Shown: positions 47,547 through 59,119, numbered from the stretch's first letter. The stretch: DNA of 64,000 nt from Stratiolaelaps scimitus (GCA_019614645.1 JABWDB010000035.1:1550001-1614000), one strand, 5' to 3'. The notes: generated by a model from the letters alone, not told the origin. A program made the numbers and translations.

Positions 47547-48145
47547 ACAGAACCGAAGATCGTAGCTCGCAAGTGGCACACGTTGCACACATTGTACAGC
47601 ATGTCCGCAAAGTACGTCACCCTGTGGGAGACTAACCAAAGTTGCGACGATTCGAAGGATGTCTTCCCTGCAATTTTTCCCGTTGCATTTCTCATTTCTA
47701 CCGGCTCATATTCACATGCTGCTGTCTACGCTAACGGGGAACAACAGAGAAAATACGCCCAGCAAAGGTTTTGTCTCGGTGTCATTGATGCACACATCTC
47801 AGTGCGGCTATCGATATTCATGCGCACGCTCTACATTCGAAGGTAACAAAGAATGAACCATGGATTGCTAGATACAGATAGAACAAAAGAGTAGATGATG
47901 TAACAATCAGTGTATGATATATATTTGCTGGGGCCGCGGTGGCGCCAGGATGCAAAATCGTGCTAGCTATCTGTGTGCTATGCTTTCTGAGACGCTGCTG
48001 AAATGTCCAACTGACCGACACGGATATCTACCGTCATCGTCGTCAATAATATCATGCTCATCTACAATGGATATCTGCTATACATTTGCGATTGGCAGCT
48101 CTCATTGTGGCGTGCTACAATACGAATTTGAGAATTCGCTTTGGT

Positions 48146-48149
<4 letters not shown>

Positions 48150-48190
<41 letters not shown>

Positions 48191-48191
48191 C
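48150..48191. repeat. (TA)n microsatellite
   Basis: About 42 bases of TA with one TG interruption. Confidence 0.95.
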
Positions 48192-48581
48192 TGAACGAAC
48201 TGTGTCAATTAGTAAATCCGAAATTTCCAAGTTTCTTCAAAATTCTCTCGTTGTGAACAATAGAGAGAAATAGAGAAGGATTCATCTTGGTCCCTCGTCT
48301 CTGGTTCAAAAACGGATACGATCGATATTTCATTAGTGAGACATGCTTGAGAGGTGACTAACTTTGTGAGACGGGGTCTATTCTTAATAACTAAGTCTGT
48401 GTTAGATGAAATTTACTCCTTAAAATACAATATATTTATGGACACTATTTATATTTCACTGTTTATTCAACTTATGACAAATATATGTTATATCTTGAAA
48501 TAAAGTGTAAACGCTATAAGCTATAACTAATAGCGTTATAATTAACTCGAATATCGTGTCCATGATCTCCAATAGAGCAAA

Positions 48582-48584
<3 letters not shown>

Positions 48585-48641
<57 letters not shown>

Positions 48642-48652
48642 ATATATATATT
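48585..48652. repeat. (TA)n microsatellite
   Basis: About 68 bases of TA with one TTTA interruption. Confidence 0.96.
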
Positions 48653-49409
48653 GCTTTTAATAGGCAGCGACAACGAACATCTGATAAAGACGTAATAATG
48701 ACCTTACACATAGCAAACCCTGTGGACAAACTCGCACGAGTTGAATGGAGGTCGCCGCAATAGAACGCCATACAACAGCGATAACAAACAGTGGCTAGCC
48801 CAAACCAATTTAGCTCAATGGCAATCTATTTTCGGTGGGGGACACCTTCTTTTTCATCTTAATTTATAATTATTGATTCGACGGCTACAGTCGGCTGAGG
48901 CAGGTGTTAATGAGTCTTGCTTTTTTTGCCGGTCAAAAGTAAAGTAAACAAAAAATAAAAAAACATCTGGATACTCGAGACAACCGCTGTCGCTTGGCAA
49001 TTAATCAGCAAACTCAGAATGGGCAATACGGAACACACAGTCGTATCGTCTCTCCGTTGTATTCGCTGTCGTACGAAAACAAGAAGATAGATGAAATACT
49101 GATTGTTCTTCTTGTCATTACAAATTTCACCGGAACTCATTTTTGTCCAGTAGTAATTGTCGGCGACAACGGCGACATCACAGCGTCTTCCTTAGCAGCT
49201 TAACACACGAGGGAATGATTTCGTTTCGTGATTGTTGTTCGTATAGCCAGACCTCGACACTCCTTGGACCCTTCCGCAGGCAGTCGAGATCGCCATTTGT
49301 CGGTCAGCTCTCGTTGCTGTCAGCTGCGGCACGAATTTTTTTTTCCCGTTGGAAACGTCAATTTTTCTTTTGGATTTGATAGATAAAAACAATTTACACT
49401 TCTCAGTCA

Positions 49410-49610
49410 GCCGCCGCCGCCAACGAGGCTAACGTTGGATTCGATGAAGGCGAGCAGATGAAAATTGAAGCGACCGTTTCCTTTGTGACAATTGCAACCG
49501 CCTGTTGTATTTTTTCTCGCTTTTTCATTAGTGGAAGCAACGGGGTCATGGATAACCCACCTTGTCGGATTGTCTCGCATTTGTTCGTGTGCATGCGTTG
49601 CACGATATGA
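49410..49610 (+). CDS. Candidate exon of uncertain strand, unrecognised
   Basis: After an acceptor-like TTCTCAGTCAG the plus strand is open for 66 codons to TGA at 49608. It reads AAAANEANVGFDEGEQMKIE followed by a hydrophobic stretch ATVSFVTIATACCIFSRFF. The minus strand is also open here, with an ATG at 49645 giving 80 residues beginning MAAAAPPPLAIIHIVQRMH. At most one is genuine. Neither matches a family I know. The local composition is less AT-rich than the flanks. Confidence 0.2.
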   Translation, partial: AAAANEANVGFDEGEQMKIEATVSFVTIATACCIFSRFFISGSNGVMDNPPCRIVSHLFVCMRCTI

Positions 49611-50343
49611 ATTATGGCGAGTGGCGGCGGCGCCGCCGCTGCCATCGTGACCCAGGCAGATGGCGGGATCTGGAGAAAATCAGGGTGCGCGCGTCCGAAG
49701 CGAATTATAAAAGTCAATGAGGACTTTTCGATGCAATTCGATGTCTATACCATAAACCATCTGTGGGTTTGAAAAAAAGTGCCATTTCTGGAGAAGGCAG
49801 AGGTGACACATCACTGCTCGGTCGTCCATTTGGTCGTCCTGCGAAACGTGCATGGTTCGAACAAGCGGGTGGTCGACGCAGCTGTGATAGGAATTCAACA
49901 GTCCATATATACTGGGATGTATGCTGTGTTAGCTAATCAGGGCCGACAGGGAACGTATCAAGTACTGAATAAGTACACGGTATCGTTGCCTAGTTAGTAT
50001 CCTAGTCCTTTTTTGAACGAACGAAATAGACCACTTTGATCTGTTGAGCGGCTGAATCAAGCCAACCAAAGTGAATACGGTCGGTCGCTCCTCGTTACAT
50101 CATTTACAGCAGCAGTCATATAGTCATAGTGGGTATCTTGTTCGTCAATCTGCTGCTGCTCTTCTCTATCTCTTATGCCCAAGAGCTCCAATGCATTCGA
50201 TAGCTGGCAATCTAAATTCACCAACGCTAGATTCAACATCCAACTGCATCGAATGCATCGACGAACATTATTGATGAGAGTGATGCCAGAACATCCTCAA
50301 CATATAGTCTGTTGCCCATACAAACACGAAAAGTACATAAACA

Positions 50344-50350
50344 TGTATAT

Positions 50351-50401
<51 letters not shown>
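50344..50401. repeat. (TA)n microsatellite
   Basis: About 58 bases of TA with two TG/TAC interruptions near the start. Confidence 0.96.
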
Positions 50402-50403
<2 letters not shown>

Positions 50404-51950
50404 ATGTAATGCTTGTCTGCATCCAGAGTGTGGCCCATTTACACTATCCAAGAGATGGCGGTTGTGACACTGTGTCCGCGTCTCCAATTAACGTGTGTTA
50501 TCTAGCGTTGGCTATCTCCAGCGCTCAAGCGTACGCTACGTGCTGCAGCGTCCGAGGTTCTAACTCAACTTTCATTCAGGCCACCAGCCGTCGTCAGGCA
50601 CGTTCAGTTCTATCCGAGGAACTCGTCATTATCATCATCATCCGCCTCCCGCAGGCTGCCACAATAGCTGGTGGTCATAACACCGATTTCTGGTGCGTTT
50701 TCGAAGAAACACCATTGTCGAGCACCATCGTCATTGAGCGTAAACGAGCGGGCAAGATGCGTTTGCCGAGCCGTTCCCGATTTATGACTCTGCCAAAATA
50801 AACGATCTCTTGTTCACTCACCGCGTCTTCTCGAGCAGTGTTTGCCTTAACGGGTTACAACGATGATATCTCCAAGCGAATACCCATAAGCGTGCGCATA
50901 TACCTGCGACGATATCAGCTGTCATCGGTTTTGATATTTTGAAAAACTCGTCCAACAAAACTGTCAAAGTTTCCATCTCTCAGGCGTTTTCCTCCCCGGC
51001 AACATTCGGTCGCGTTTGATATTGATGTGATCGGCAGCTGCCTTCGTACAATATGAGCTACACTCGCCACGGCGATCCTCGAATCCTCCATTCGCATGAT
51101 TGTGTTTATTTCGCTAGTATGATATTTGAAGCGCCTCTCGGGCGAAACCTCTGTCGACTCCGATTTGCAATTTCTTACGGCTCAACGCGACCACCGATCA
51201 TCATAATAGTGATAACTGCAAGCGCCGTTACTATACACGAGCACTGCGAGAGCGTACGACGACTCACAGGAAGAGGAATAACATATGCGTGTGTGACAAT
51301 TCAACTATCTTCAGCTGTTCGTATCGTCAACGAGTGGTGTGTGGCAGGACACTTTGATACGGAGGTATAAATAAAATTACCAGGTTGCAGACTCAGCGGT
51401 AGCTATTGTTACCACTGCCTACCATGGTCGAGGTTATATAAGTAGACGATTCCTATTTGTCAGCTGCTATGTATAAGCCATATGCAGTTGGTTTCGCAAG
51501 GCTCTCTCTTTCGAAGTGCTTTTTCTTTTTGATGACAAACAAGATTACTTATAAAATTCTCATCAGCGTTCGCCTCTCTGCAGTTCGATAGCGTACTTGT
51601 ACCACGTCCGTGAATATTCCAAGCCGCTTCGTCCACCAGTGAGAATACCAGCCGATAACCCGAGCGATATTTATTTTATTACACCAACACCGCCTCCATA
51701 CATAAGAATCGCCTCTAGTATAAATATGCATTCGGGTCGAGTTACAGCAAGAACATCAGCAGCAGTGACAGCAACAACAGAAACATATAATATACACGCC
51801 AATATGTTCTATCTCTTTTGTGCGTTTTATAATCGACGATTTCTTCTCACCATCATTTGTGATTAGTGACACAATTTTTTTCTAATATTATTATTATTAT
51901 CATTTTATATAATTATTACTGCAACCACTCTCCGGCACTATTCGGCTGAG
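50402..51950. other. Non-coding DNA
   Basis: No recognised gene. Short ATT runs lie near 51885-51900. Confidence 0.4.
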
Positions 51951-51953
51951 CGA

Positions 51954-52163
51954 TTAGCAGTGTTCCGAGTTCACCGCTGACGGTGGAACGCAGGAACAGC
52001 AGCCGCGGATCGGGCCGGATTTAGGTTGAAGACGTTCGTGCAGACGGAAACTAGACTGACGCCGTCCGATTATCTCTGCTTCGTCCACGTCACAGCTTCG
52101 CTTATCTGTCTCGTTGTCTGTTCGACCAAATGAGGCCTTCGAAACGATGACTACTAACACCAT
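51954..52163 (-). CDS. Candidate small ORF, possible secreted cysteine-containing peptide (69 aa)
   Basis: An ATG in strong context (G at -3, G at +4) at 52163 opens 69 codons. The start MVLVVIVSKASFG is hydrophobic and could be a short signal sequence. A Lys-Arg pair is at residues 21-22 and Gly-Arg-Arg at 33-35. The tail is rich in Cys (24, 55, 56, 58, 69) and ends SAVNSEHC. Paired basic sites and a Gly before Arg-Arg are features of peptide-hormone precursors, but they also occur by chance. The frame is open further upstream to 52205, so the ATG may lie inside an exon. No family is recognised. Confidence 0.22.
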   Translation of the reverse strand: MVLVVIVSKASFGRTDNETDKRSCDVDEAEIIGRRQSSFRLHERLQPKSGPIRGCCSCVPPSAVNSEHC

Positions 52164-52169
52164 TACCGC

Positions 52170-53880
52170 CGGCGTGATTTGACATACAAACGAATGGCGG
52201 TTCACCTGCTGCTACTGCTAGTGCTGCTACCGATATATTTGTTGATACGGGTCGAAACAGCACACACTGTTCGCGACGTCGGCACGGCCATTGCTGCTGC
52301 CGCTGCCGCAAAATCAATTAGTGAATGAACGAGTTCGGTCAAAGCCACCGAAAATCCATCTGTTGTATTCGTTTCCCCTCTTTGTCTTCGCGGCTGATTC
52401 AGGACACTTTCTCTGGCAGATGGCAACCGAGTCAATGCGTAATGTGCGTGTGATAGTGCCAAAACATGAATTAACACATTATTTCATGATGACCGCTTTT
52501 CTTGCTTGCTGTTCGGATTGCTGCGGCTGTTACCAAATTCTCCCTCTGTACGCTTCCTCTGAGGCTTGTTCAGGTGACCGATGAGGTTCGGGGGCTCGGG
52601 GTCAATGTCTGATTCAACTGTTTTCACCCCATAACAGATCCGGTGATTGTTTTCCAGATGGCTGTTATGTTCTTGTATTTATTGACGAGCAGGAAAATAG
52701 AGAACAAATTCTGCATCTCCCCCCGCCCTTGACCCTTAGTGTTATTAATACCTTTGTTGTTGTTATTATTATTATTATTGTTATTTTTTCGGCATTTAAC
52801 GATGCCACTATATATTGTGTAACTCAAACCTCAGATCGATCTCCCTATCTCGCGAGGTGACGCACCATGGTATACATCTAATGACTATACTGGCTAGCGA
52901 AAATACACGTAAGCCAAATTGTCACTCTTATTCACTCACATTACTTGTTATCCGTCTGCAAGAGAGACAAAGAGCGGAGAGATTTTTTTGTTCATATGCC
53001 TCGCAGGCCGACCTGATCTCGACCGCCAAAGCAACGACAACAATAGTAAACTCGAAAAACATTTAGCTCGCACAGTATATAACCAGCTAACCTATGGATC
53101 TCTGGCCGGAACCTCTACCATATTTCCGCGAGCGAATGATGGACAGCTGGGTCGCCTGCTGAACTTTCGCGTTCGCAACTGTAGAGTCGCAGCCGGCGCC
53201 GCTTCTCTCAAGGCTTGTTCGTATGTGTATCGTTCGGTTCACCGGGACACGCTTGCTTCATTTGTAACAAAGCAGTGTGTCCATTCAAACGATATAGATT
53301 GAGTGTGCTGGCGGAAAACATAACGGGCGAGTTGAGCCGCTGCAGTTAAACAGCCACAGCAAAGTCATTCGAGAGGATTGTGATCGGATCGACTCTGATG
53401 ACATTGGTTGCCTGTTGAAGCAATTCGATTGCAAGTCCTTTGTACTCTCAACTCAGTCTTGTATAATTGTTGGGCCATGTTTGCAGTTTACGAGAGATGA
53501 AATGTTACCTCGTTCCGCTCACCGACATTTGGCAATAATTCCAACAAACATTGCTCATGAAAACTAGCAACAGTGTCCTACTAATGACTCGGGTTCCACG
53601 GAGCGCCAAAAAAAACGACAGTATATACTTGTCGCATTGAGAACTATCGCATAAAGCGGCGGAATAACCTCTGTCACCTTTTTTTAAATTTCCATTTGCA
53701 TGCCTGTTGTGTTTTTTCTTAATTCACATCTAATTACCATAGAAAGTTCATTAAGTTCACTTACACGCAATGGTTAGTGTTCTAGTAACCAGAGGCGCAA
53801 TTTTGTGCCTTTGCAAGAGGAGCGAACGGCGAGATTACATGGCGGTACAGGAACCGTCGGTATATTTAAATGTAAACTCG
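52170..53880. other. Non-coding DNA
   Basis: Short ATT/TTG runs near 52754-52788. Open frames are unrecognised and many begin at GTG. Confidence 0.4.
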
Positions 53881-53882
53881 CT

Positions 53883-53936
53883 TTCCCACATGCACATGTG
53901 GGAATTAAGCACCGCCTTCCGCCGATGAAGGAAGGC
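53883..53936. other. Pair of adjacent stem-loops
   Basis: TTCCCACATG and CATGTGGGAA (10 bp, two-base spacer) at 53883-53904 are followed by GCCTTCC and GGAAGGC (7 bp, nine-base loop) at 53914-53936. Both are perfect. The first has too small a loop to fold as RNA without opening its top pairs, so it is better described as a palindrome. Confidence 0.6.
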
Positions 53937-54052
53937 CTAACCCTTTAATTGCATAGAAACATAGATACAGTATATCATATTGTTCTTATTGCTATCATTA
54001 TTATTTTTATTTATTATATTTTCACTTTAAGTTGGGCAAAAAAGGAATCCCA

Positions 54053-54085
<33 letters not shown>

Positions 54086-54102
54086 TATATTTATATATAT
54101 AT
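54053..54102. repeat. (TA)n microsatellite
   Basis: About 50 bases of TA with TAC and TTTA interruptions, directly upstream of the long hairpin. Confidence 0.95.
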
Positions 54103-54186
54103 GATGGCCTTGCATAGAATTGTGGGCAATATATACATATATATTATCGATGTATATATTGCCCATATTTCCATGCAAGGCCATCA
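54102..54186 (+). ncRNA. Long near-perfect hairpin, candidate microRNA precursor
   Basis: The arms 54103-54138 and 54150-54185 are each 36 bases and form 33 Watson-Crick pairs, one G-T wobble and two mismatches around an 11-base loop. The left arm starts GATGGCCTTGCAT and the right arm ends ATGCAAGGCCATC. A stem of about 35 bp with a loop of ten or more bases is the size favoured by the animal Microprocessor. The sequence is not simple repeat except for the TA-rich upper third. Alternatives are a fold-back transposon remnant or a chance palindrome seeded by the adjacent TA array. Either strand could be the source. It is not recognised as a known microRNA, and expression is unknown. Confidence 0.4.
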
Positions 54187-54436
54187 GATGAACGAGCCGC
54201 TTTTCACAAATCGGCTGTTGTTGTTATTGTCGTCGTCGTCATCGTCGTTGTTGTTAGCGAGCGAATTTGAGAGTCAGCACGTAGTTAACAACTGCAGATT
54301 GGGGCGGGATTCATATGATGTTGTTGTGTACGACCGTGTGCGGCTGGTTGTCTCCTCTGTGAGAGAATTTCCTCGCGAATTTCCTTATAGCGTTAAGATC
54401 CGTATAGATAAAGGGGCCGTCAGTAGACACATAATA

Positions 54437-54437
<1 letters not shown>

Positions 54438-54476
<39 letters not shown>
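54438..54476. repeat. (TA)n microsatellite
   Basis: About 39 bases of pure TA. Confidence 0.95.
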
Positions 54477-54477
<1 letters not shown>

Positions 54478-54479
54478 CC

Positions 54480-57140
54480 GCTGATTGTCTGCACCAGACG
54501 GCGCCCAGAAATAACACCTTTTGCTTCAAGTATTCGTCTTCAAGTATTCGTTGACGCATAATGTTGTCAACGTCTAGACAGCGAATGTTTTATAGTTCTG
54601 TTTGAATCATACTCGGTGAACACTTACCTTAATGAAAATGAATACGTGTTGAGCTAATCGTGATATCTAATGGATAACGATTTATACATAACATTTTATT
54701 ATTATTATTATTATTTAAACTGGCTATTAAAAAAAAATTATTTAAAACTAGTTTATAATCAATAACCCAAAGCAAAGTCATTGAAATTTGCCAAGTACTT
54801 TAGCAATGTTTGTCCTCACTGGCCAACAAAGAAAAAGGCATTGTAGCAATAGGAGGTATATACGCTTTGACTGCTCGATACGAACTATGGCGGCGAAATA
54901 CATTATAACTGTTAAACATTGATGAAAATGACAAGCGTCTGTAGAATTTCAAACGTGTGTGTGTGCGTGTTTTTTTACCACTCGACCCTTCACAGTATTC
55001 AATCATGGGTATGGCCATCATCTGTCACAATACGACGCCAATAGAAATTCATCACAGAGAGGCACCCACGGGGCGAACAGGAGACTTTCCATTGTCGTTT
55101 GGTCCCGCATCCCTATGCTGGGAAGCCGTCTCCCCTCACAGATCGAACAGCGTTACAGAATAGGCATATTGCTCGCAGTCGCGTCTCTGTTGACGATAAT
55201 CGATGAGCCTGTTATCGATTACATTGGGACAGTGTCCGGTGAGTCGTTGAAAACAAGTATTGCGGACAAAAAAAAAAACGAGCTTCTCGTCTCAAGGTCA
55301 CAGACTCCAATAGGCTTCCTGCTGATGTCGTTCGCGGTCGCTTTGCGGGTGACGCTAGGCCAATTGTCAAGCGCAAGCCCGATTCGTGTGACACAACGAT
55401 GCTACTGCGTGGGAACTAAATAGGACAGAAATCGGCGTTTGCGTCTACTAAAAACGCACGAAACGACGTTATTTACGCTCACGTAATTAACGGGAGCGAA
55501 TAGTTATGAGGGAGCACAGTTCGTTCTATGTTCGATGCTGCTGCATTGACACGGGGCGAAGGCAAGGGCCCGCAAGAAAATATACCGAGTGCTATCCACG
55601 AGCGAGGCGTGGACAGCGCCTCTCTTTTGCTACGAAAGCCTCCTACGAGATATCAGTCATTCTTCTGATTTGCGATGTCAGAGGCACACTGCTCACGCTG
55701 TCCGTAGTGGATACCAAGAGCACGTAATCGTGTATTTGCAAGGCAGATCTTTTTATTGTACCTATTTGTACAGCGACGACGTCGTTGCGCATAGGACAGT
55801 TTACGTAGTAGTGTTAGTCCATGTCACGGGGTATCACACAATTGCGAATCGGAAATAGCTCGGACTAATACAGGCGTTGAACTACAAAGAATTCGCGTCA
55901 TCTTCTCGTTCGTTTCTGAGCCTCTGTAGCCATTGTTCTCCCACCGTTCGCTCTGGTCGTGTAAACTGCTGGGGATGACGCGGAGGGGCTGGGTAACAGA
56001 CGTACAGTTGAAACAGTTATTTGTTGTACGCCCTGTACGTCGTGCTGGCTCATTCGTTGAGACCAGTGATCCGGCGAAAGTGAGTTCCGCACAACGGTGC
56101 CGACGTACCATTTCCCACCCGTCAGGGTAATCAGAATCTCTAATTGCGCTAAAATACCCCTCAAAAAACGTACGCTTTTTTCTAGACAACATAAAACGCG
56201 AGTCTACGTGAGATTGTCCACACACGTTTCGGCTATTTCCTACATTTCATTTTGAAAGGCACTATCATTACCAGACTCCCATATGCACTGGGTATCGTCG
56301 ATCGTCCGAAATCGACTATGGAATGACATTGACAATGAACGGGGGCCACATTATTTCCAGAGTAAAGTACTATCTCTTCTCCAAAGGCTGCCTCAATCGC
56401 AAGCGTGGCAAACTCGAATCGCTGACGAGACAAAATACAAATCACATATATATATATAGGGCAGATATCTGTCGACAGCGCTGTACGCGCGTGTGAACAA
56501 ACAAAAACAATGACGCCAGTGATGACACACTAAGAAGAACATACACCGTATCACGCGCAAAGACACAATCCATTAAATAAGTGAGTGTATACGAACTAAA
56601 GCCTTCACGCACACAACACGCACCCCACCCCTAGTCTCCTCGTATCAGATCGTGAAATCTTGAAAATTATGCGCATGCTAAATGGCTCGAATTGCTAGAC
56701 TACGAAAAACGTCCGAGACACCGAAAAACGATCTATCATCTCGAACTATCGTCGTTGACAGTCATCTCAGCCAGATGAATCCCGGATCCAAAATCAGGAG
56801 GGGAGAACGGGCCGCGTGGCATCGTTAGCGGCGTCATCGTATATTCCGACTGCGCGAAAGCAGCAAACACAGCAGCGAACACAAAACAGAAGCAATAGAA
56901 AACGCATAGCAAGGTGTCCATGATGTTTTTAGTTATAGTCAACAGGATGGAACCCGGCCGGACGGCCATCACTTGTGAAAAATGTATGCAAAATTAATAG
57001 CGCGAAATAAATCGCTCGACCGTTTGCCGCGTTGTGCCGTTGCTGTTGCTGTTGTTGTTTTCTTTTTAGCAAAGATTGCTCATTGTAGTCTAAAGTGACC
57101 CTTCCAACTGTAAATGGTCCACTACTGCCTCAGTGATGCG
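54480..57140. other. Non-coding DNA, one long unrecognised ORF
   Basis: AT-rich at first, then mixed. The one notable frame is listed at 55824-56192. Otherwise nothing is recognised. Confidence 0.4.
55824..56192 (-). CDS. Uncharacterised ORF (122 aa), doubtful
   Basis: A true ATG at 56192 opens 122 codons without simple repeats. It starts MLSRKKRTFFEGYFSAIRD, has a polar middle with RRTGRTTNNCFNCTS, and ends DSQLCDTP. The composition is compatible with a protein, but I recognise no domain. Part of the opposite strand is also open, and no splice context or conserved motif supports it. It could be a decayed transposon piece or chance. Confidence 0.18.
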   Translation of the reverse strand: MLSRKKRTFFEGYFSAIRDSDYPDGWEMVRRHRCAELTFAGSLVSTNEPARRTGRTTNNCFNCTSVTQPLRVIPSSLHDQSERWENNGYRGSETNEKMTRILCSSTPVLVRAISDSQLCDTP

Positions 57141-57144
57141 TACC

Positions 57145-57172
57145 ATATATATATATATATATATATATATAG
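57145..57172. repeat. (TA)n microsatellite
   Basis: About 28 bases of TA. Confidence 0.95.
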
Positions 57173-57616
57173 TAGTCTAAAAGTGGTAATACCAGTAACA
57201 ACAGCGGAGGTAGAGGGTAGTAGTTCTAAATTTACAGCCGAGATACTTTCTTGCCAAACGGGGATAATTATAAGGCAGTAATTTTATGGCAGTTAGCTTC
57301 TCTCTCTCTCTCTCATCTCTCTGTTGATGTATAAGCAGGTAAAGCCGAAGAACAGGTATCTCACAGTTAGTGAAATTTCGAACCTTTTTCTGCCGATTGT
57401 TTCGCCTTTTTTGACGGGAAATAAACAGTCGGTGGTATAAGCGAATTCTCATACAATAGAATGGCAGCAGTTTAGCTGGGATTACAATTCGCTTTTATTG
57501 TTAGCCATCTCTCGTATGCGCCTATTTCTTCTTCATGAATGAGAGCAATACTCGCTTCAGGCGAAGTCACCAACCACGTCTGATAGTTAAAACCCAACAG
57601 AATTGCGAGATACACA

Positions 57617-57635
57617 ATATATATATATATATATA
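57617..57635. repeat. (TA)n microsatellite
   Basis: About 19 bases of TA. Confidence 0.9.
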
Positions 57636-57764
57636 ATGCATAGAAGTGAACTTTTTTTTATCTTACACACTGCGTTTCGGTGTGTGTCGCATTGTGAGGC
57701 GACATTATCTATGTATATAGTGTCGCTATCGTCATGTTTATATAATAGGTGAAAGAATGAACGT

Positions 57765-58320
57765 ATCTTAATCAATATGGCGTGCCTCACTTTGTTGAAC
57801 TTCAAGCAGCTCAAAATCGGGCACTCCCTTCTGATCTCTCGAAACGCACAACACTACATTTTGGCCATGAATTCTGGATGTAACCACCACTCGTTTTTTT
57901 TGCGTTGGGGATTCTCGTGAAATATCCACTTGTTATCTCTCATAACCGTTTTGTACAGAAAACATCTTCCTTGTTTTCTCCGAAGCACCAGTCATGTAAG
58001 CTATTAGGATCTTCGTTGAGTTCATGTGGCGTCCACCTCCCCATTGATCTGCACCTTTTCGCAGCACATGAGGACGACGCACTATCGTTGACTGGACTAC
58101 ACCCAATTGAGCAGCAAACTCTCAAATTGAGTGGGCCGCATTTTCATTCAAGAGATCGACCAATTCGTCGTCGTCGTCGTCTGTCTCCCGTGGCCGTCCC
58201 GAACGTCCCCGGCACAGAAACGAGTTGCTTTCTGACACCACGCGAATTCCCGTTCGACGTTCTCACACCAGCATCGTGGTCTCAGCTGCATTTTGTCCAC
58301 CACAAAAAGTGTTAAAAGCG
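57765..58320 (-). mobile_element. Decayed mariner-family transposase
   Basis: Read on the minus strand, the pieces appear in the order of a mariner transposase. First comes the GRSGRP linker motif at 58208-58191, then an acidic run and a helix-turn-helix segment (LLNENAAHSI, stop, EFAAQLGVVQSTIVRR). Next is GRWTPHELNEDPN, equivalent to the diagnostic W-V-P-H-E-L motif, at about 58038-57999. After an in-frame stop follow DNKWIFHENPQRKK, equivalent to the D-E-K-W-I-x-Y-D-N motif, then DQKGVPDFELLE near 57800-57830. Stops and frameshifts separate the pieces, and the first catalytic Asp region is altered. Mariner transposases cut and paste DNA flanked by short inverted repeats at TA sites. I did not find the terminal repeats. 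The copy is inactive. Confidence 0.8.
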
Positions 58321-59003
58321 ACAGTATCCTCTATCCACGTTTTTCGTCTCCAAATTCGATCCCTTGTGTTCAAATTTGTAGGCCGCTAATGCACCCAGCC
58401 AAATATCAACAGTTGATTTGATGCGAAAATGATTAAAAAAAAGTCGCGTTTATTTTAGTGAAAAAACAAAAACCAAAAAAAAACTGCCAAACTGCAAAGA
58501 TGGCGACCATTTCTCATCGGCAAACCTGACATACATCGGGATGGCAGGCTCGTCATATTGCACACTTCGGAAACCGATATTAATCCTGATGCGTATTTTA
58601 GCACACGATGCTACCTCGCTATATCATTTACGCTGAGGCTGACACAGCTGATTTGCGTTCGTAGATCGATTTGGTCGGTAGTCGATCGCTCGATTTGCGG
58701 CTTTGCGGCTCCTCCTTGTTCGCTTTGTTCATTCTTTTGAACGATTGTTGGCCATTTTCCCATGTTCTGCATTATTGAACCTAGTTTCGCTCATGCATCC
58801 TCTGGGTTTGATTTATTCACTCGGTCTCCCTTCCTCCGCTGCCATTCGACGCGCGGCTGCTGTTGCCGCGCCGTGTTTGACCAACGGATACCTAGACGGC
58901 TAGCTAGACAGTGGAGTGCCTTCATTAGCGAGTATGTTCGACTACTGCTCGGATCGCACTGACTGAATGTTTTATCTCTCTTGACTTCTCATTGTTTTTC
59001 CAG
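58321..59003. other. Non-coding DNA
   Basis: AT-rich at first with A and T runs, GC-richer from 58.7 kb. A long pyrimidine tract at about 58970-59001 ends in CAG at 59001-59003. Confidence 0.4.
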
Positions 59004-59117
59004 ATGCTATCGTCATGCCCGCCCGCCTCAGCCCGGCAGCAGCAGCAGGAGCCGATTCGCCGAGGCGAACCAGAGCTGGGCGCGCGCGCTGCACCGCTGG
59101 ACGCTAGTCATCAATAG
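59004..59117 (+). CDS. Candidate exon after a strong splice acceptor, unrecognised
   Basis: A textbook acceptor (pyrimidine tract, then TTTTTCCAG) is followed by a CpG-rich segment in otherwise AT-rich DNA. Two frames are open. One starts with ATG at the junction and gives 37 codons (MLSSCPPASARQQQQEPIRR and on) to TAG at 59115. The other continues to 59182 through RFAEANQSWARALHRWTLVI. The abrupt rise in GC after the acceptor supports an exon, but neither peptide matches a family I know. It could also be an untranslated exon. Confidence 0.3.
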   Translation: MLSSCPPASARQQQQEPIRRGEPELGARAAPLDASHQ

Positions 59118-59119
59118 CA

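Larger units (their letters stand above)
47550..49400. other. Non-coding DNA, AT-rich
   Basis: Two long TA arrays (listed) sit in AT-rich DNA between 48.1 and 48.7 kb. No recognised gene. Confidence 0.45.

Noticed and set aside
50175..50801. 208-residue plus-strand ORF with a true ATG
   Set aside because: It reads through 58 bases of TA repeat, giving a Tyr-Ile run. The two sides have unrelated character and no domain, so its length is an artefact of a stop-free microsatellite.
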